In this document: piece after piece, positions 9,296-15,467 of the stretch
Position numbering within the stretch: the first letter of the stretch is position 1
How the letters are laid out: each line of letters starts with the position of its first letter
From: Porticoccus sp033791605
Lineage (GTDB): Bacteria; Pseudomonadota; Gammaproteobacteria; Pseudomonadales; Porticoccaceae
Reading direction: 5' to 3'
Assembly (NCBI GenBank): GCA_033791605.1
Contig: JASJGJ010000011.1
Span: forward strand, 1-34,158
Length of the DNA: 34,158 bases
The notes under the pieces: model-generated
Told to the model about the DNA's origin: nothing
Database searches by the model: none
The model's input: only the letters and a program-made list of their open reading frames with translations
Program-made: the position numbers and the translations under genes

Positions 9296-10573
9296 TTATT
9301 CAGCCAAGCGTTGTTGTACCGAAGCCAATTTTACTGAATTGCAAAAGATGGCCATGGCGGCATCAATTTCGTCTACGGAAGGGAAAGATGGGGCTAGTCG
9401 AATGTTTTTATTGTCAGGGTCTTTGCCGTAAGGGTATGTGGCTCCAGCTGGTGTGAGTTTTACACCGGCTTCAGTGGAAAGTTTGATGATGGCACTGGCT
9501 AGCCCTGGTCGTGTATCGAAGGAGATAAAGTATCCACCTTTAGGTGAACTCCACTGTCCTAAGTCGGACTCCGTGAAATTCTTTTCCAAATGATGCAAGA
9601 CACAGTCAAATCTTGGGCGAAGTAATTCTGCATGCTTCCTCATGTGGGTTCTAAGGTCGGCTAGATTTTTTATCACACGCAAGTGCCGTAATTGATTCAC
9701 TTTGTCGGGACCAATACATGAAATACCCAGATGACGTTGGATTATTTGTAGGTTTTCTTCTGATGCCGCCATAAATGCAACACCTGCACCAGCAAAGGTT
9801 ACCTTAGAGGTAGAGCTAAACTGCAGCACGCTATTTTCGGTACCATACTGACGGCAGTATTCCATAATGTTGGGTAAGTTGGGTGCAGCATCGGATAAAT
9901 CATGAACGGCGTAGGCATTGTCGTAAAAAACACGGAAGTTCGATGGTGCAATGGTACCCAATTTCGCCAGCCGATCGACAGTATCCTGGCTGTACACACA
10001 CCCAGTGGGGTTGGAGTATTTGGGGACACACCATATACCTTTGATACTGGCATCATTTGCTATAAGTGCTTCCACTTGGTCCATGTTGGGGCCATTCTCA
10101 TCCATGGAGACGTTGATCATTTCAATGCCAAGCTCTTCGCAGATAGAAAAATGGCGATCATAGCCGGGTACGGGACAAAGAAATTTAACGGTACCTTCAT
10201 CACGCCAAGCAGAATCTTTGCCGTTGGGCCCAAACTGCCAAGCAAATAATATCGTTAGATACATTAGTGTGAGGCTGCTATTACCTCCGACAAGAACCTC
10301 TTTTGGGGTGACTCCCAGTATTTCTGATCCGAGAGACCTCATCCCTGGCAGCCCCGCAAGGCCTCCATAGTTACGTGTGTCGGTGCCGTCATCTGCAATA
10401 TAATTGCCTTTTAGAGCGCCATCTAGGATGTTTGCCAAATCGAGTTGGCTTGCAGAAGGTTTTCCTCGAGTTAAATCGAGATTAAGGCCGCTGGCTTTAA
10501 AAGCATCATGTTGAGCTGCAAGTTCTTCTTGCCACTGTTGTAACTGCTCATGGCTTGCCTGGTCGACGTGCAC
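9296..10573 (-). CDS. PLP-dependent aminotransferase, type Ic aspartate aminotransferase-like
   Basis: This fold-type I PLP enzyme resembles the Corynebacterium-type aspartate aminotransferase (class Ic). It probably moves an amino group between aspartate or a similar amino acid and 2-oxoglutarate. The 425-residue length, the N-terminal LNLDLTRGKPSASQLDL, the NYGGLAGLPGMR block, CPVPGYDRHFSI and PKYSNPTG are typical. The PLP-binding lysine is K257 in SSTSKVTFAG. The start is GTG with GAGGA seven bases upstream. It is a single-gene unit with a plausible sigma-70 promoter, ending at the shared terminator. Substrate preference cannot be read from sequence; annotations of this family vary. Confidence 0.88.
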   Translation of the reverse strand: MHVDQASHEQLQQWQEELAAQHDAFKASGLNLDLTRGKPSASQLDLANILDGALKGNYIADDGTDTRNYGGLAGLPGMRSLGSEILGVTPKEVLVGGNSSLTLMYLTILFAWQFGPNGKDSAWRDEGTVKFLCPVPGYDRHFSICEELGIEMINVSMDENGPNMDQVEALIANDASIKGIWCVPKYSNPTGCVYSQDTVDRLAKLGTIAPSNFRVFYDNAYAVHDLSDAAPNLPNIMEYCRQYGTENSVLQFSSTSKVTFAGAGVAFMAASEENLQIIQRHLGISCIGPDKVNQLRHLRVIKNLADLRTHMRKHAELLRPRFDCVLHHLEKNFTESDLGQWSSPKGGYFISFDTRPGLASAIIKLSTEAGVKLTPAGATYPYGKDPDNKNIRLAPSFPSVDEIDAAMAIFCNSVKLASVQQRLAE

Positions 10574-10605
10574 GCTATATTCCTCGTTAACAGATTTGAG
10601 GGAAG

Positions 10606-10633
10606 ATTTTACCCGTTAGGTGGAAGGGTACAA
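10606..10633 (-). promoter_or_regulatory. Candidate sigma-70 promoter for the aminotransferase gene
   Basis: On the minus strand TTGTAC (10628-10633) and TAAAAT (10606-10611) are spaced by 16 bases, about 30 bases before the GTG start. Confidence 0.45.
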
Positions 10634-10677
10634 TAGCTAAATAGGCATAATGGCGGGATATTCGTTTGTACGGTTGA

Positions 10678-10717
10678 CCTAGACCCGTTTTTATCATTTT
10701 TTCCAAAAACGTCTAGG
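10678..10717. terminator. Long hairpin around the stop of the -1-frame tail
   Basis: Arms CCTAGACCCGTTTTT (10678-10692) and AAAAACGTCTAGG (10705-10717) pair along 13 positions with a two-base bulge. The loop (10693-10704) holds the stop codon that ends the -1-frame tail of the ATPase gene. There is no terminal T-run on the minus strand, so it may be a processed 3' end or a weak terminator. Confidence 0.5.
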
Positions 10718-10957
10718 GTGTTTGAATGAGCCTTGGTCTTCTGTTCTCCGTCCAGGGTTTTGTCTTCGGTCTTTTTTGTGTGGCTCAAACCGGAGTTCTT
10801 TTCGCTGATCTTTTCCTGAACGGCGCTCGCCTTTTCTTGTGTCGAGGCCTTGGTGGGGCTTTTCGAGATTTGGCGAAGCGGTGTTGTAGAGTGTTTTATT
10901 TGATGGTGTATTCGGACGTACTTTTTTCTGAGGGCTGTTGACTGATTTAATCAGGCT
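10694..10957 (-). other. Open -1-frame extension of the XrtA ATPase gene (87 codons)
   Basis: Past the ATPase stop, the -1 frame is open for 87 codons with no ATG, GTG or TTG in it, and it is closed upstream by TAA exactly at the start of the A9 run. It can therefore be made only by slippage on the run, or if the true sequence has one more A. The tail is strongly basic and contains RR-rich blocks (GERRSGKDQRK, then KKDRRQNPGRR) of the low-complexity kind seen at ends of other proteins. It ends RRFWKK. Joined to the ATPase it would give 391 residues. The overlapping plus-strand open frame is taken as its shadow. It may be real coding sequence, a decayed C-terminus or an assembly error. Confidence 0.5.
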
Positions 10958-11868
10958 TTTTTTTTATCAGAGATTGTCTCAACTGAAGCGAGGTCTGGTT
11001 TTTCGTAGACGTCGGGGGCCTCAAAATCAATATCTGAAGGCATATTTTTTGATGTCAGTTGTTCATGCTGAATTTCAGTGAGGACAACTTTGGCATCATT
11101 AATGCTCAACTGGTGTCGTTCTTCCACGCAGCCATGCAAAAAGAGTCGGCTGCAAATCATATTGATTCTACGCGGTATGCCATGGCTTACTTTATGGATT
11201 ACTGGGTAAACAGCTTCACTGATGGCTGGGTCATTTTTCCAGCCCACTTGGGTCAAACGATGCTTAATAAAAGCTTTAGTTTCTTCTTCTTTGAGTGGTT
11301 CAAGATGACATGCAGCAACAAGGCGTTGATGTACCTGTTCCATATTGGGCTGTTGAACCATATCCCTGAGTTCTTCTTGGCCGAGCAAGAAAATTTGTAA
11401 CAGTGGCTGTCTGTTAATCTGTAAATTAGTTAGGAGTCGTAACTCTTCTAGTGCAGAGGTAGATAAATCTTGTGCTTCATCAATAATGAGGAGTGCTCGT
11501 CGCCCCATTTTATAGGCGTCAGTAAATACTTTAGTGAGCTGCTGCAGAATGACAGACTTTCGATCTGTGTCCGAATTGACTCCATATGCATCTGCGACCA
11601 TTCTTAATAAGTCGTCAGCCTCCAGTTGAGTACAGACGAGCATTGCAACATTGACCTGGCTTTCCGGTAGGCTTTCAACTAAATCACTTACCAGTGTGGT
11701 CTTGCCTGTGCCTGGTCTGCCTGTAATCATGACAAACCCTTCGGCACGCTGAAAAGCATACTGCATATAAGCTTTTGCTTTTGCATAGCTGCGGTGGCTA
11801 AAGCAGAATCTGTGGTCCGGGCTTAATTTAAAGGGCTCTGCTTTGAGGTTGTAGAATTTATCGTACAT
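10951..11868 (-). CDS. XrtA/PEP-CTERM locus secretion ATPase (ExeA/GspA-like AAA)
   Basis: This is an AAA ATPase of the TIGR03015 type, which accompanies XrtA exopolysaccharide loci and resembles ExeA/GspA of type II secretion. It probably works at the inner membrane in export or assembly. It opens with MYDKFYNLKAEPFKLSPD, the family start. Walker A is at residues 50-57 (GRPGTGKT) and Walker B is LLIIDEAQ (D130-E131). The arginine-containing LRLLTNLQ sensor region and the HGIPRRIN motif follow. The frame stops after 305 residues immediately behind nine adenines. Normally this gene sits inside the EPS operon, next to the outer-membrane protein gene; here it is alone and on the opposite strand about 13 kb away. 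No clear ribosome site precedes the ATG. Confidence 0.88.
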   Translation of the reverse strand: MYDKFYNLKAEPFKLSPDHRFCFSHRSYAKAKAYMQYAFQRAEGFVMITGRPGTGKTTLVSDLVESLPESQVNVAMLVCTQLEADDLLRMVADAYGVNSDTDRKSVILQQLTKVFTDAYKMGRRALLIIDEAQDLSTSALEELRLLTNLQINRQPLLQIFLLGQEELRDMVQQPNMEQVHQRLVAACHLEPLKEEETKAFIKHRLTQVGWKNDPAISEAVYPVIHKVSHGIPRRINMICSRLFLHGCVEERHQLSINDAKVVLTEIQHEQLTSKNMPSDIDFEAPDVYEKPDLASVETISDKKKA

Positions 11869-11973
11869 AAAATCAATTGTCTTGTTGATTGAAAAATAAC
11901 AGTCACGAGTATAGATAGAGCTGCAAAGACCAGCAACTAAACTATTTTGGAAGTGTGGCTTGAGTCAAATCTT

Positions 11974-12001
11974 TTGTCAGTTTAAGCTCAGGCAAAATAA
12001 T
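11974..12001 (+). promoter_or_regulatory. Candidate sigma-70 promoter for the 65-residue membrane protein
   Basis: TTGTCA (11974-11979) and AATAAT (11996-12001) are 16 bases apart and lie 34 bases before the ATG at 12036. The ATPase gene is divergent from here; no promoter for it was recognised in 11869-12035. Confidence 0.4.
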
Positions 12002-12035
12002 CATAGTTGTCATGAATAAAAGGGAGAGCTAAATA

Positions 12036-12233
12036 ATGCAAAAGTTACTTGAGATGTTAGGTAATATTATTGCTTTATCAGGTGTGTTGGTATGTCTAGT
12101 TGCTGGGATAACTCGGGCCTCTGGTGGATCATTTGTGGGTAATTTTGAGGCGATGACATTGTTTATGGTCGGCGTTGGCGTGATGGTGTTTTCCTGCTTG
12201 CTAAAACTAGAACTGTTGGCAAAAAAACGTTAA
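12036..12233 (+). CDS. Small two-TM membrane protein of unknown function
   Basis: A 65-residue hydrophobic protein preceded by a GGGAG ribosome site (11 bases from ATG). Two membrane segments are evident, roughly residues 8-25 (NIIALSGVLVCLVAGITRA) and 38-58 (MTLFMVGVGVMVFSCLL), joined by a short Gly/Ser-rich loop, with a KKR tail that should stay in the cytoplasm. I do not recognise a family. It lies between the divergent XrtA ATPase and the Tat-signal gene, and a possible weak terminator follows at 12277-12310, so it seems to be monocistronic. A membrane anchor or accessory role for the ATPase is possible but only by position. Confidence 0.65.
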   Translation: MQKLLEMLGNIIALSGVLVCLVAGITRASGGSFVGNFEAMTLFMVGVGVMVFSCLLKLELLAKKR

Positions 12234-12276
12234 TTTGACTGACTTGGAGTACTAGCTAGACTTTAATTTCCCCTGT

Positions 12277-12310
12277 CTGATAACACTGCCGTTTATCAGT
12301 TATATTTTTT
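12277..12310 (+). terminator. Weak terminator-like hairpin
   Basis: CTGATAA (12277-12283) and TTATCAG (12293-12299) form a seven-base AT-rich stem with a nine-base loop, followed by TTATATTTTTT. It would be a weak terminator for the 65-residue gene; the palindrome could instead be an operator. Confidence 0.35.
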
Positions 12311-12337
12311 GTCAGATTTTTTTACAATCTCGGAATA

Positions 12338-12359
12338 TTCTCTACCAATTCTCTACCAA
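12338..12359 (+). repeat. Tandem 11-base direct repeat, possible activator site
   Basis: TTCTCTACCAA occurs twice without a gap (12338-12348 and 12349-12359). The period is one helical turn, so a protein could bind both copies on one face. It starts about 40 bases upstream of the sigma-54 -24 box, close for a typical enhancer-binding site. Confidence 0.55.
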
Positions 12360-12398
12360 TTTATTTTAACTGTTTGTTTTTATTGTAATAAAAAAAAT

Positions 12399-12414
12399 TG
12401 GCTTACTACTTGCA
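12399..12414 (+). promoter_or_regulatory. Sigma-54 promoter upstream of the Tat-signal gene
   Basis: TGGCTTACTACTTGCA matches the consensus TGGCACGNNNNTTGCA with TGGC and TTGCA intact and the required GG-N10-GC spacing. Start of transcription would be near 12425, leaving a leader of about 125 bases. PrsR, encoded at 21444, is the only sigma-54 activator in the window and is the natural candidate to act here. Confidence 0.72.
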
Positions 12415-12551
12415 TGGTTTACCGAAAGATTGGTTTTTTCTTTTTTAGCATTTTTTGGGTGAGTGGGCCTGTTTAAGCGTATACCTTTTGGTGCGTGTTT
12501 GCCCGTATAATTCTGTTCTGCTGTTGATGCGATGCGTTTGGAGAAGTTCTT

Positions 12552-12941
12552 ATGGATAAAATTGAAAGTGGCGTGAATGATAATGCCTCTCCAGGTGAAG
12601 CAAATGATAAAGAGCTTCAGGTGAAATCTCGAAGAAAATTTATGGGTACTGCCGCCACGGGTGGTGCCGTACTTTTAACTTTGGGTAGTCGGTCTGCTTG
12701 GGGAACCTATTATGGTTCAGGTGGTTCGAGCTGGAGTAAGAAGGACTCTAAGGATAAAAGTTTTGAAAAAATTTGTATCTCCGCCGCAGTCTATGAGTCT
12801 TGGCGTAATGGGGATCCTTCTTCCGTGGCTCATCACAAAAAAGAAGTAGAAGAGTTTAGTGAATACTGGCGTTCTGATAAATATAAACGCTTTACCCAAG
12901 ATCAAGGTAGGAAGTATTGCGTTAAGCCGAAAAGCAATTAG
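12552..12941 (+). CDS. Small Tat-signal exported protein of unknown function
   Basis: A 129-residue protein with a GGAGAAG ribosome site. Residues 1-25 form a long polar leader, residues 26-31 are a twin-arginine motif (SRRKFM), and a hydrophobic stretch (GTAATGGAVLLTLG) and a likely cleavage region near AWG at 49-51 follow. The mature part begins with a Tyr/Gly/Ser-rich segment (YYGSGGSSWSKKDSKDKS) and has two cysteines, C75 and C123, then a charged helical C-terminus. I do not recognise a family, and no cofactor site is seen that would explain Tat export. It lies directly upstream of the PqqD-like/HprK-related cassette and behind a sigma-54 promoter. It could be the substrate of that cassette; this is inference. 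Confidence 0.85.
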   Translation: MDKIESGVNDNASPGEANDKELQVKSRRKFMGTAATGGAVLLTLGSRSAWGTYYGSGGSSWSKKDSKDKSFEKICISAAVYESWRNGDPSSVAHHKKEVEEFSEYWRSDKYKRFTQDQGRKYCVKPKSN

Positions 12942-12959
12942 TAGGCTTGATGTAATTGA

Positions 12960-12994
12960 GGGAGCAGATTTGATGGTTTGCTTGTCTGTCTCCC
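12960..12994 (+). terminator. Hairpin after the Tat-signal gene
   Basis: GGGAGCAGA (12960-12968) pairs with TCTG-T-CTCCC (12985-12994) with one bulged T. No U-run follows, so it may be a 3'-end stabiliser or attenuator rather than a true terminator. Confidence 0.35.
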
Positions 12995-13088
12995 TTGGCA
13001 ACAGTTTTTAAATCACGATTGGTTTGTAGTTAAAACTTTATTTACCATTTCCCTTTTTTTCGTTCCTCTTGTTTCATTTTGTTGCATC

Positions 13089-13104
13089 TGGCAAGGTGAT
13101 CGCT
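13089..13104 (+). promoter_or_regulatory. Second sigma-54-like promoter, upstream of the PqqD-like gene
   Basis: TGGCAAGGTGATCGCT keeps TGGCA, the GG-N10-GC spacing and a GCT end; the -12 half is TCGCT rather than TTGCT. It lies 55 bases before the ATG at 13159. It is weaker than the site at 12399. Confidence 0.45.
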
Positions 13105-13158
13105 TAAGCCTATTTTGTAGTTGTGTGGTAGGTTATTTGGCATTGAAAGGAAGGTTTC

Positions 13159-13422
13159 ATGTTGTGGCATTCTTGTTCCGATGGATTGGTCTATGACCGC
13201 CAAGAGGGGTTGGCTGTTTTCTTTGATAAAGTAAGTGGAAACACCCACCTTGTCGATGAGGTTGCCATTAACATTCTTAAGGTATTGTCTGAATCATCTC
13301 TTTCGTCTGGTGCGATAAAAAATGAATGTATTGACCATCTCGGTCACATCTCTGGTGTTGATCAAGACCAGTTGATTGAAGATATCTTGTTTGAACTCCA
13401 TTCTCTCGATTTAATTGAGTGA
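13159..13422 (+). CDS. PqqD-like peptide chaperone of the HPr-rel-A system
   Basis: An 87-residue protein with the PqqD/RRE (RiPP recognition element) pattern. It has an N-terminal strand region (GLAVFFDKVSGNTHLVDEVAINILKVL), where the strand-turn-strand and the H-L-V-D block match PqqD-like domains, and then two helices ending in ELHSLDLIE. PqqD-like domains bind leader peptides and present them to modifying enzymes. The ATG has a good AAAGGAAGG site. It is followed by the HprK-related kinase after six bases, which fixes it as the PqqD-type member of the HPr-rel-A set. What peptide it binds is not known; the adjacent Tat protein is the nearest candidate. Confidence 0.82.
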   Translation: MLWHSCSDGLVYDRQEGLAVFFDKVSGNTHLVDEVAINILKVLSESSLSSGAIKNECIDHLGHISGVDQDQLIEDILFELHSLDLIE

Positions 13423-13428
13423 TTACTC

Positions 13429-14352
13429 ATGCCTGTTGTTGGTGATTTGTCTGTTTTAGAAATGGGTCGTGCTTTAGCTCGAGATGATTTAAATATTCGT
13501 GTTGGCCCTTATATTTATCGTGTTCAAAGTCCGATGAGTATTATTAATTCTGGTATGAGGACGCTTTATAGTGATTACCCGTTAGTTGAGCGTGGTGGGT
13601 TTTCAGATTTTCATGTGGCGATAAGGCCGCCTAATTGGGCTCAACAACTTCGACGTAGGGTTGATTTCTATATTGATAATGATCGCCCGTTTAACCGTAT
13701 TGAGTATCGTCACGCTTTTGCTTTTCTAGAGTGGGGTATGAATTGGTGTGTTGCTCAATTTTCTAATGAATACCTTAAACTGCATGCTGCTGTTGTCGCA
13801 AAGAATGGTAAAGCAATTATATTACCGGGCTTGCCGGGAGCCGGTAAGAGTACTTTATGTGCTGCGTTAGCATTATCTGGCTGGCGGGTGCTATCGGACG
13901 AACATGCTTTAATTCCCCTGCATACGGCTAATGTTATACCCATATGTCGTCCAATCAGCCTAAAAAATGAATCTATCGATATTATCCGAGCCTTTTCTCC
14001 ACAGGTGGTGTACGGCCCGCTATCTGAAGAAACCCACAAAGGGTCTGTTGTTCACATGAAGGGAGATCTATCGCTTGATAGTCATGATGTGAGCCCGGTA
14101 CCCGCGCGATTTATGATTTTTCCTGAATATATAAAAGATAAAGCATTAAGTTTGGAGCCAAGAGCAAAGGCAGAATGTTTTATGTTTGCGGCATTGCATG
14201 CATTTAATTATAGCCTTTTGGGTGTTGACGGTTTTGAAACTATGTCGACATGTATGGATGCGGTTGATTGCTATAGCCTGAGCTATAGCAATTTAGATGA
14301 AGCGATAGAGGTGTTTGATCAACTGGTGTCGCCAGAGGAGACTTTGGTATGA
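13429..14352 (+). CDS. HprK-related kinase A
   Basis: A 307-residue P-loop kinase related to the C-terminal domain of HPr serine kinase/phosphorylase. Walker A is GLPGAGKST at residues 134-142 (K140), followed by the HprK-type LSDEHALIPL (Walker B-like acidic pair). The N-terminal 130 residues are specific to this subfamily. HprK proper phosphorylates Ser46 of HPr. Members of this branch lack the PTS context, and relatives such as the paeninodin kinase phosphorylate a peptide serine. No HPr gene is present here, so the substrate is unknown. The stop overlaps the next start by four bases (ATGA), implying translational coupling. Confidence 0.88.
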   Translation: MPVVGDLSVLEMGRALARDDLNIRVGPYIYRVQSPMSIINSGMRTLYSDYPLVERGGFSDFHVAIRPPNWAQQLRRRVDFYIDNDRPFNRIEYRHAFAFLEWGMNWCVAQFSNEYLKLHAAVVAKNGKAIILPGLPGAGKSTLCAALALSGWRVLSDEHALIPLHTANVIPICRPISLKNESIDIIRAFSPQVVYGPLSEETHKGSVVHMKGDLSLDSHDVSPVPARFMIFPEYIKDKALSLEPRAKAECFMFAALHAFNYSLLGVDGFETMSTCMDAVDCYSLSYSNLDEAIEVFDQLVSPEETLV

Positions 14353-15467
14353 GGTGTTTGTTGATTGAACTGTTGTTAAAACCTGAAAAGGTGGCCGAGC
14401 TCACTGATAAAGATTGGGATGATGTGATCCCTCAGGCCCGTATTACGGCCCTGCTTGCTACCTTGTATCTGCGACTAAAAGATAATGATTTATTGGAAAA
14501 GGTTCCTGTTCGCCCTCGATCGCATTTGTATTCAGCCTGGATTGTTCATAATAAGCAGAAAGAGTCTCTCGAGTATGAGTTGAGATGGCTGTTAAGGGCT
14601 TTTTCTGGCATTAACGAACCATTAATTGTCCTCAAGGGTGCGGCCTATATTCTCGCTGATTTGCCCGGTTCTCGTGGGCGGCTTATCTCGGATATTGATT
14701 TGTTAACACAAGAAAAAAGTCTCGATAAAGTTGAGCGTGGGCTGAATGAGTATGGTTGGCTTTCTGGTGATCAAGACTCATATGATGAACGTTATTACCG
14801 AAAGTGGATGCATGAAATTCCTCCGTTGGGGCACGAGACACGAGAGTCCACTCTGGACGTACACCATACAATATTGCCGCCAACGACCAATGCTATGTTG
14901 GATTCCAATAAATTATTTTCGGATTTAGTGGAGGCTCGAAAAAATATTTTTGTTCTTTCTCCTGTAGATATGGTGCTTCATAGTGCTGCACACTTATTCC
15001 ATGAGGGCGGTTTTCAACATGGTCTTCGCGACTTGTGGGATCTGAATCGGTTGTTGCGAGATTTTGGTGAAAGTGTGCCTGATTTTTGGGCAGCGTTGTT
15101 ACCTAGGGCTCGTGAGTTAAATTTAATTGAGTCGTTATTTTATGCATTGCGGTATGTAAAATATTTTTTCGAAACACCGATACCTGAAGGGGTGTTGTCT
15201 GATACAGGTCAAGCTAGGCGTGGTCGGCAGGCTGCGCCGTTAATGGATTTTCTGTTTTTAAGAGTATTTTTGCCGGACCACCCAAGTTGTCGTCCTAAGT
15301 ACTATGGTGTAACGGCTTTCTGCCTATATATTCGTTCACACTATCTCCGTATGCCCCTGTACTTGTTGCTGCCTCACCTTGCTAGAAAGGCTTGGCGGGG
15401 ATGGTTTGGTCGCTCACCGGAGGGACGTGAAGAAGAGTTTATTGATCGACAAGGTGGTCAGGTATGA
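14349..15467 (+). CDS. Nucleotidyltransferase family protein (NTP_transf_5)
   Basis: A 372-residue protein of the NTP_transf_5 nucleotidyltransferase family. The signature elements are visible: LKGAAY, then GRLISDIDLL, where the D-x-D pair should bind metal, and LDVHH further along. An HSAAHLFHEGG-x-x-H-G-LRDLWDL block, the family's conserved His/Asp helix, follows. The C-terminal third is basic and hydrophobic. The family is often found with HprK-like kinases and PqqD-like proteins, including in some lasso-peptide clusters, but its reaction is not settled. It is fused translationally to both neighbours by four-base overlaps, so the three proteins are very probably made together. Confidence 0.88.
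   Translation: MRCLLIELLLKPEKVAELTDKDWDDVIPQARITALLATLYLRLKDNDLLEKVPVRPRSHLYSAWIVHNKQKESLEYELRWLLRAFSGINEPLIVLKGAAYILADLPGSRGRLISDIDLLTQEKSLDKVERGLNEYGWLSGDQDSYDERYYRKWMHEIPPLGHETRESTLDVHHTILPPTTNAMLDSNKLFSDLVEARKNIFVLSPVDMVLHSAAHLFHEGGFQHGLRDLWDLNRLLRDFGESVPDFWAALLPRARELNLIESLFYALRYVKYFFETPIPEGVLSDTGQARRGRQAAPLMDFLFLRVFLPDHPSCRPKYYGVTAFCLYIRSHYLRMPLYLLLPHLARKAWRGWFGRSPEGREEEFIDRQGGQV

Larger units (their letters stand above)
12234..12551 (+). other. 318-base regulatory region upstream of the Tat-signal gene
   Basis: In order this AT-rich stretch holds an inverted repeat with a T-run, an exact tandem 11-mer, a sigma-54 promoter match, a T-rich leader, a perfect TATAAT at 12506-12511 without a clear -35, and the GGAGAAG ribosome site for the ATG at 12552. 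No coding frame was recognised. Confidence 0.6.

Noticed and set aside
10726..10941. Plus-strand open frame of 71 codons, hydrophobic and Cys/Phe rich
   Set aside because: It is the antisense of the Arg/Lys-rich -1-frame tail of the ATPase gene; its composition is what the complement of such codons gives, and it has no ribosome site.
12978..13196. Plus-strand open frame of 72 codons with hydrophobic stretches, overlapping the PqqD-like start
   Set aside because: No ribosome site, overlaps the well-supported PqqD-like gene and a sigma-54-like site; composition resembles random T-rich sequence.
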